A DNA stretch of 21,171 nucleotides. Origin: Chara braunii (lineage: Eukaryota; Streptophyta; Charophyceae; Charales; Characeae). The translations under genes were made by a program, and so were the position numbers. Shown here in pieces: positions 16,718 to 21,171 of the stretch (the stretch's first letter is position 1; each line of letters begins with the position of its first letter). The stretch covers positions 848,620-869,790 of the forward strand of contig BFEA01000384.1 in assembly GCA_003427395.1 (NCBI GenBank). Direction: 5' to 3'. The notes below the pieces were generated by a model. That model was not told where the DNA came from and did not search any database. It was given only the letters and a program-made list of their open reading frames with translations.

Positions 16718-17636
16718 TGCGAGGCAGGCACCCCGATAAGCCCCTCAAGGGGCCTCTTTGCAGCATAGTCGGTCGCCCTAAGTGAAGGCAGGCTCGACAG
16801 GCCCTCTCGGCCTCTTTTTCCAGGCCCCACGCAATTGAAGGAAATTAAGGCAATTGCGCAACGCCAGTTGGTTGAAAGAATCCAGGACCTGGGCCGCCTA
16901 TGTGAATGTATGGAAAGCAGGCCCTGGGCTGGATACGGGTACTAGGCCAGACACAGGCCAAGGGTAGTTGGGTTCACGCAACCACCACAGGCCCTGGGCC
17001 GACATTGCATGGACTGGGCCTCAGGCTACCGGGGCCTACTGGAAGCTTCCTGGGACTGGACGCAGGCAGGCTACTTCGATATAGCGAAGGGCCTGCCTCC
17101 TCATTCGACATTCGGGTGCTGGCTGCATGCTGCGCAAGCACTGCTGCGCTATTTGCTGGCTGGCGCCTACGCTCTCACGGGCGAGCAGGGAAGGAGCACG
17201 CAGCCATAGCCGAGCTGCGCTGCTGTAAGCTGGGTGAGGCGCAGGGTGGTCGTTGGGTGCTAGTGGCATCTGTGAGTTGGGGAACGAGGTTGTGAGTGTA
17301 GTGCGAGACATACCTGGTGCTGGAAGCGTGCGACATTGGTCGCCATATGCTCGTACTTCGGGAATGCTGTTGACGTCATCTTTCGGCTTCGTAGTATAGG
17401 CTAGATAGGATCTGCCACATGTAGTCTGGGCGCCGAGCGCCAGATAGGATATCAACTCTGGTTCTTCGTTGATGATGATGGGACTATTTCAGCATCGTCA
17501 ATTATGAACTCTTGGTGTGTTCTTATTTGGTGAATCTCGTGATGCAATTCTGCTGTTGGTTCGAGGTCGAGACTATCTGGACTCATATGTATGGTGTTGT
17601 TTGATTGCTGAAGTTCGCTATTGCTCATCTTCCTTG
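16718..17636 (+). repeat. 3' LTR of element A
   Basis: It aligns without gaps to the 5' LTR at a constant offset of 7803 up to 17583, then with a 12-bp extra segment. Similarity ends at 17635/17636 (CTTCCTTG), where the 5' copy continues CA and this copy continues GC. The terminal CA is therefore altered or lost. Only about 20 bases separate it from the LTR of B2. Confidence 0.92.
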
Positions 17637-17655
17637 GCTCACTTCCAAAAGGGGC

Positions 17656-18503
17656 TGAATCAGACTCACTTTCATTCACACTTTTCATGCATGTAAACAG
17701 TAGCGTAGCAAACTGGCGACATGCAGCCACTCAAAACTCAGAGATATGACATCTGGATACGAGTTCGTTTTCAACTGGCTATTGCGACTCAGCGCCCAAA
17801 CAACTCATTGTTCACATACACCGGATCACCCTGGATATCCCACACGCGACTCTCTGAACTCACACACACACTCACACTCGCTACACACTAACTCTAGCTA
17901 TGACGGCTATGGCCACAACTACCCTATCGCTATGCTACACTCCTTCTCTCTCGCCCACTTCTGCTCCGGGCTCATTGCAGACCTCCTTGCACAAGTCGTT
18001 GTGGCAGCACTTCCGCATGGCTCACGCAGGAATGAATGAAAGGCTGGGTGCTGCCTCTTGATTTATACTTATGAAACTTGTTGGTCTGCCCTCTTCCATC
18101 GGCCCATGGTGCTCACAGTCCCTTGTGGTACTTGCTGGACCGGACTGGGGCTGACTGGACCTTACCGCTGACTGAGTGGGGACTCAATGCTAACCTACCA
18201 CCGTCGTATTGCAATTGCACTGCAGTTTAGTCCACCACTTGACTCACCACTTGCCCACTTGCTGACCATCTAGAAGGCTATAGCTAGGACTTTTAGACTT
18301 CGCTAAGACTTCTATCCTACAGGTCTACAGAGCGAACCCCTGGTACCTACGGACCTATGACAACCTATCAACTGTTTACGAATACACAGGCCACAGGTTC
18401 AACTCTCGGGGTCAACACAGGTACTGTACACAGGTAGGGCAAGGTCTAGGGATCGAACCCTGGGATCTGCGTCTGCTACTGCAAAGAGGTGAAAACCGTT
18501 TCA
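17656..18503 (-). repeat. 3' LTR of B2, 848 bp
   Basis: Read on the minus strand it starts TGAAACGGTTTTCACC at 18503, just after the stretch AGGACGGCGGGAG, and ends GATTCA at 17656. It is closely similar to the B1 LTR across its length. The TATA box is at 18061-18067 (TATAAAT on the minus strand). It has one copy of the 36-bp segment that is duplicated in B1. Confidence 0.87.
18061..18067 (-). promoter_or_regulatory. LTR TATA box (B2)
   Basis: TATAAAT on the minus strand, followed by CAAGAGGCAGC as in B1 and B3. Confidence 0.6.
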
Positions 18504-18541
18504 CTCCCGCCGTCCTAAATTCGAGGTCCTCCGAGAATATT

Positions 18542-18780
18542 TCAGTCCAAGGAAGGACCTTTACCCTTCTTATCACGTTCATAGGATCTGACTATGTCGG
18601 GAGCTGTTTCTAGAAGTTCTGTCCTTGTAAACCAGCGGTCGTCTTCCGGTTCCTGATAAGCAAACCGGACCTTATACTGTTTCTGGGGACGACCTCTACC
18701 TCCTGTTCTGAACACATCCTCATCTACAATACCGTCAATGTCATAACTTCCGTCCATATCCGGGGGGTTCATGGATCTTC
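18542..18780 (-). pseudogene. Chromodomain-like tail of B2
   Basis: It is fused in frame to the integrase C-terminus. The sequence reads YDIDGIVDEDVF (starting near 18748), GRGRPQKQYKVRFAYQEP, DRWFTRTELLETAPDIVRSY, and ends KGKGPSLD with a stop at 18542-18544. The AP-x-x-V-x-x-Y ending fits integrase chromodomains, although the usual Trp of the W-K-G-Y motif is replaced by Phe-Ala-Tyr. This is the most intact copy of the domain in the window, but upstream stops prevent its translation as part of integrase. Confidence 0.75.
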
Positions 18781-20060
18781 TTGAAGGAAATTGTTGACTT
18801 GTGACACACGACAACAACTTTGAGGCATGAAATACAGGATAAGTGTGGAGGTGCGCTGGAATCTCTACAGTGTAGGACGGTCCATCCTCTTCGCCCTTGA
18901 CTTCTAGAACCGGCCATGGTCCTGTATATGCAGGCAGTAACTTCTGTGAGATGTTCTCCTCAGGTGCAAATTCTTTGGACTTGACCCAGACTAAGTCGCC
19001 TACCTGGAACTGCGATGGGCGACAGTGCTTATTGGCCTGTTCTATCATTCTGTGTTGGGCCTTCCTGAGGTTTTCAACAACGACAGCTAATTCTTTCTCG
19101 TGCTGTATTGCAAACTCCCTGGTACCGGGCAGTAACCTGTGGATCTGACCCCGGTTCAGCCCTTCGAATGGTATGCGCGGTCTAAAGGACTTGTGCAACT
19201 CATTTGGAGTGCGACAGGTGGACAGATGCACGTTGTTATTGTACACACTAGCTACCTTAGGTAACATCTCGTCCCAATTGATCTGATCGGGTCTAATGTA
19301 CATGCGCAGAACTTGCTGTAGGATCTTGTTCATTTGCTCGGTCCGACCGTTGGTCTCAGGGTGGCGGCCAGACGACATCAATAACTTAGATCCATAAACT
19401 CACATGAGTTCTTGCCAGTTCTTGCTGGTGAAGCGACTATCTCTATCGCTAACTATTGACAACGGGACTCCATTCTCACTAACCCAAAAATCAAACATAT
19501 TTCATATAACTAAATTTGTACGTGCCTCTGCAGGCAAGGGAACAAAAACAGCATACTTGCTAAGGCGGTCAACTATGACCATGACTTGGCTCTGGCCGTG
19601 TCTACTTTTGACACCGGCATCCATAAAGTCAATGGAGATTGAGTCTCCCGGCTAGTCTGGAATGGGCAAGGGTCTGAGAAGACCTAGAGGGGCACGCGTA
19701 GCGGTCTTGTTTCGCTGGCAAACTTTACAACTGCGAACATATTGTATGCAGTCAACTTTCATTCCTGGCCAGGTATACGCACGCATCAAATTGGCTAAGG
19801 TCTTCTGCCAACCGCAATGTCCCTCTGTATCGTGGCATTCCCCTAAGATCAGACTACGAATCTCCTCGTTGTTGGGAACGCACAGGCGATCGAACACATT
19901 AGTCTTCTCGAATAGTAGACCCTCTGTAGTGCGGTAATCTGGCTCAGTCTCTGGGGCCTCCTTTACTCTCTTGAGGAGGTCACTATAAATAGGGTCCTGC
20001 GCATATGCTTGTCTAACTTTCTCTTGCAGGTCTCTCCCTATATCCAAATAATGTACTATA
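18781..20060 (-). pseudogene. Integrase of B2, three in-frame stops
   Basis: The HHCC zinc domain reads GECHDTEGHCGWQKT...CKVCQ (about 19735-19850). The core has the first Asp in SIDFMD (codon 19628-19630), the second in SDRD (codon 19445-19447) and the Glu in GRTEQMN (codon 19337-19339). Exactly 35 residues separate the last two, the D,D(35)E of integrases. All three catalytic residues survive, but the frame is cut by TAG at 19652-19654, TGA at 19502-19504 and TGA at 19400-19402. The GPY/F-like module (GPWPVLEVKG...TYPVFHASKL, about 18815-18925) follows. Apart from the stops the frame needs no shifts, so decay here is by base substitution. Confidence 0.92.
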
Positions 20061-20560
20061 GCTCCAAAGTAATCTGACCTTCTACTCAGAGCATCCGCAA
20101 CTACGTTATACTTGCCTTTGACCGGCTTGAGCTCAAAGTCATATTGGTCTATTTCAGCGGCCCACCTAGTCAACTTAGGTGTCATCTTGGCCTGGGTCTC
20201 TAGCCATTGAAGCGTTTCGCGGTCTGACTACACTTTAAAGTGCCTCCCAAGCAGGTAATGCTTCCAATGCTCTAAAGCCTGCCTGAGAGCGTAGAATTCT
20301 CTCTCGTATGTCGAGGTAGCTACCTTCTCTGAAGGCATCCTCGTTGATATGAGCTCTACGGGTCTGTAGCCATTGCCGTCATCCTGCTGTAACACGGCGC
20401 CTATACCATACTGACTTGCGTCCGTGGTGATGACAAATGGCAAAGACGGATCAACTACTTTGAGGACAGGGTACTCTATTAACACGCGCTTCAGTCTCTT
20501 TAGCGCAAACGTACAATCTTTGTCCCATTGCCAGATTGCTTCGCAAGGGAGCGGCGATAG
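20061..20560 (-). pseudogene. RNase H of B2, one in-frame stop
   Basis: The RNase H motifs are TTDASQYGIGAVL (about 20395-20430), STYEREFYALRQA, SDRETLQWL and VVADALSRR. A TAG at 20228-20230 sits where an aromatic or Gln residue is expected before SDRET. At the junction with RT (about 20540-20560) the linker between APL and WQWDKD is shorter than in element A and the frame changes, so a small deletion is likely there. Confidence 0.88.
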
Positions 20561-21171
20561 TACAAAAGTTCCTCATGAACTTTCTATAGTAGTTAGCTAG
20601 GCCTAAGAACGACCGCAACTCTGTCAATGTGCGGGGCGTCGTCCAATCTCTAATCACAGCTATCTTACTGTACTCAGGCTTGATGCCATCTCCGTCTAAT
20701 ACGTGGCCCAAGTACAGGACTTGTGTCTTGGCCCTTCCGCACTTCTTCACGTTGATCTTGAAGTTAGCCTCTCTGCGCTTCTCCAAGGTCTGTCTCAAAT
20801 GACCCTGATGCTCTTGGATGGTCTTGCTGAAAACTAAAATGTCATCTAAGTACACTACAACAAATTTATCTAACCATGGTCTAAACAGATCGTTCATATA
20901 ACGTTGAAACATAGGTGGCGCGTTCGTCAGTCCAAAGGGCATGACTATAAACTCATAGTTCCCATATCTAGTCTGGAAGGCAGTCTTGTAGTGGTCATCA
21001 GGATGAACCTCTATCTGATGATATCCGGACTTCAAATCTATCTTAGAAAAATACTTACATCCCTGCACCCGATCTAAGAGATCGTCTATCCTGGGCAGCG
21101 GCTCAACATTCTTCACTGTAATCGCATTCAAACCCCTATGGTCTATACACATATGAAGCTCTCCTTCCTTC
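20545..21171 (-). pseudogene. Reverse transcriptase of B2, partial at window edge
   Basis: It enters at the right edge with GELHMCIDHRGLNAITVKNV and contains PLPRIDDLLDRVQGCKYFSK, then GYHQIEV, MPFGLTNAPPMFQRYMN and FVVVYLDDILVFSKT. The YLDD catalytic box is intact (20841-20852). The thumb/connection follows (VLYLGHVLDGDGIKPE, FLGLANYYRKFMRNF). No stop or shift is seen until the break near 20550. Fingers and everything upstream lie outside the window. The Met at 21152 is internal, not a start. Confidence 0.92.

Larger units (their letters stand above)
8915..17636 (+). mobile_element. Ty3/gypsy chromovirus-type LTR retrotransposon (element A), nearly full length
   Basis: In order it has: 5' LTR (8915-9823), PBS (9827-9838), leader, gag, protease, RT, RNase H, integrase, chromodomain-like tail, polypurine tract (16707-16717), 3' LTR (16718-17636). 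RT before integrase marks Ty3/gypsy and excludes Ty1/copia. By-eye comparison of the two LTRs gives about 30 substitutions in about 907 aligned bases plus one 12-bp indel near 17583. The insertion is therefore fairly old and not recently active. The coding region is split by frameshifts and stops, and integrase lacks a catalytic Asp, so the copy is defective. The flanks (CCATG left, GCTCA right) do not match, so no clear target-site duplication is visible. Confidence 0.95.
17656..21171 (-). mobile_element. Ty3/gypsy family B element on minus strand, partial (B2)
   Basis: In its own direction it enters from the right edge within RT and runs through RNase H, integrase and the chromodomain-like tail to a 3' LTR that ends at 17656. 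gag, protease and the 5' LTR lie beyond the window. Coding is one frame from about 20560 down to 18542, except for four stop codons, preceded by a frame break near 20550. It is the same family as B1 and B3. Its target-site duplication cannot be checked because the 5' end is outside. Confidence 0.93.

Noticed and set aside
1-21171. CRISPR array, phage or bacterial defence system
   Set aside because: No regular repeat-spacer pattern and no bacterial gene order. All recognisable proteins are eukaryotic LTR-retrotransposon domains or exon-like fragments.

Overview
The window looks like nuclear DNA of a green plant or streptophyte alga. It is dominated by decayed LTR retrotransposons of the Ty3/gypsy chromovirus type. 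No bacterial operon, CRISPR array, rRNA or convincing tRNA gene was seen. The plant assignment rests on three things: chromodomain-like tails on two integrases, a primer-binding site resembling the initiator-tRNA-Met type common in plants, and GT/AG splice-like signals in the left third. A charophyte such as Chara is my guess from general character and is not proven.

Layout. Positions 1-6060 carry no retrotransposon core I can recognise. They hold short repeats, a cluster of nested hairpins (490-747), a 119-bp tandem duplication (2656-2892), a three-unit tandem array with 14-bp flanking direct repeats (3876-4465), two or three exon-like segments with good splice signals, and one segment (4681-4827) that reads like the first helix of an acyl carrier protein. 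Positions 6063-6375 hold a polypurine tract and a hairpin-bearing minisatellite. The rest is a pile-up of two LTR families. Family B gives a 3'-terminal fragment on + (B1, 6385-7709), a solo LTR on + (B3, 7810-8760, flanked by CAGT), and a minus-strand element running off the right edge (B2, 17656-21171). Family A gives one almost complete + element (8915-17636) with two LTRs of about 0.9 kb, PBS, long leader, gag, protease, reverse transcriptase, RNase H, integrase, chromodomain-like tail and polypurine tract.

State. Every element is dead. Element A has at least six apparent frameshifts, two nonsense codons and a Gly in place of the second catalytic Asp of integrase. B2 keeps its D,D,E residues but has four in-frame stops and a frame break. 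B1 has a one-base deletion. All six in-frame stops can be explained by C-to-T change at CG or CHG sites, as expected of methylated DNA. B1 and B2 are close relatives in opposite orientation, so the region is a large inverted repeat (arms of about 1.3 kb) around element A.

How the parts relate. gag, protease, RT/RNase H and integrase are parts of one retrotransposition cycle and share no host pathway. The only hint of host metabolism is the ACP-like segment. No new enzymatic system was found; the most interesting unexplained material is the structured repeat DNA in the left third.
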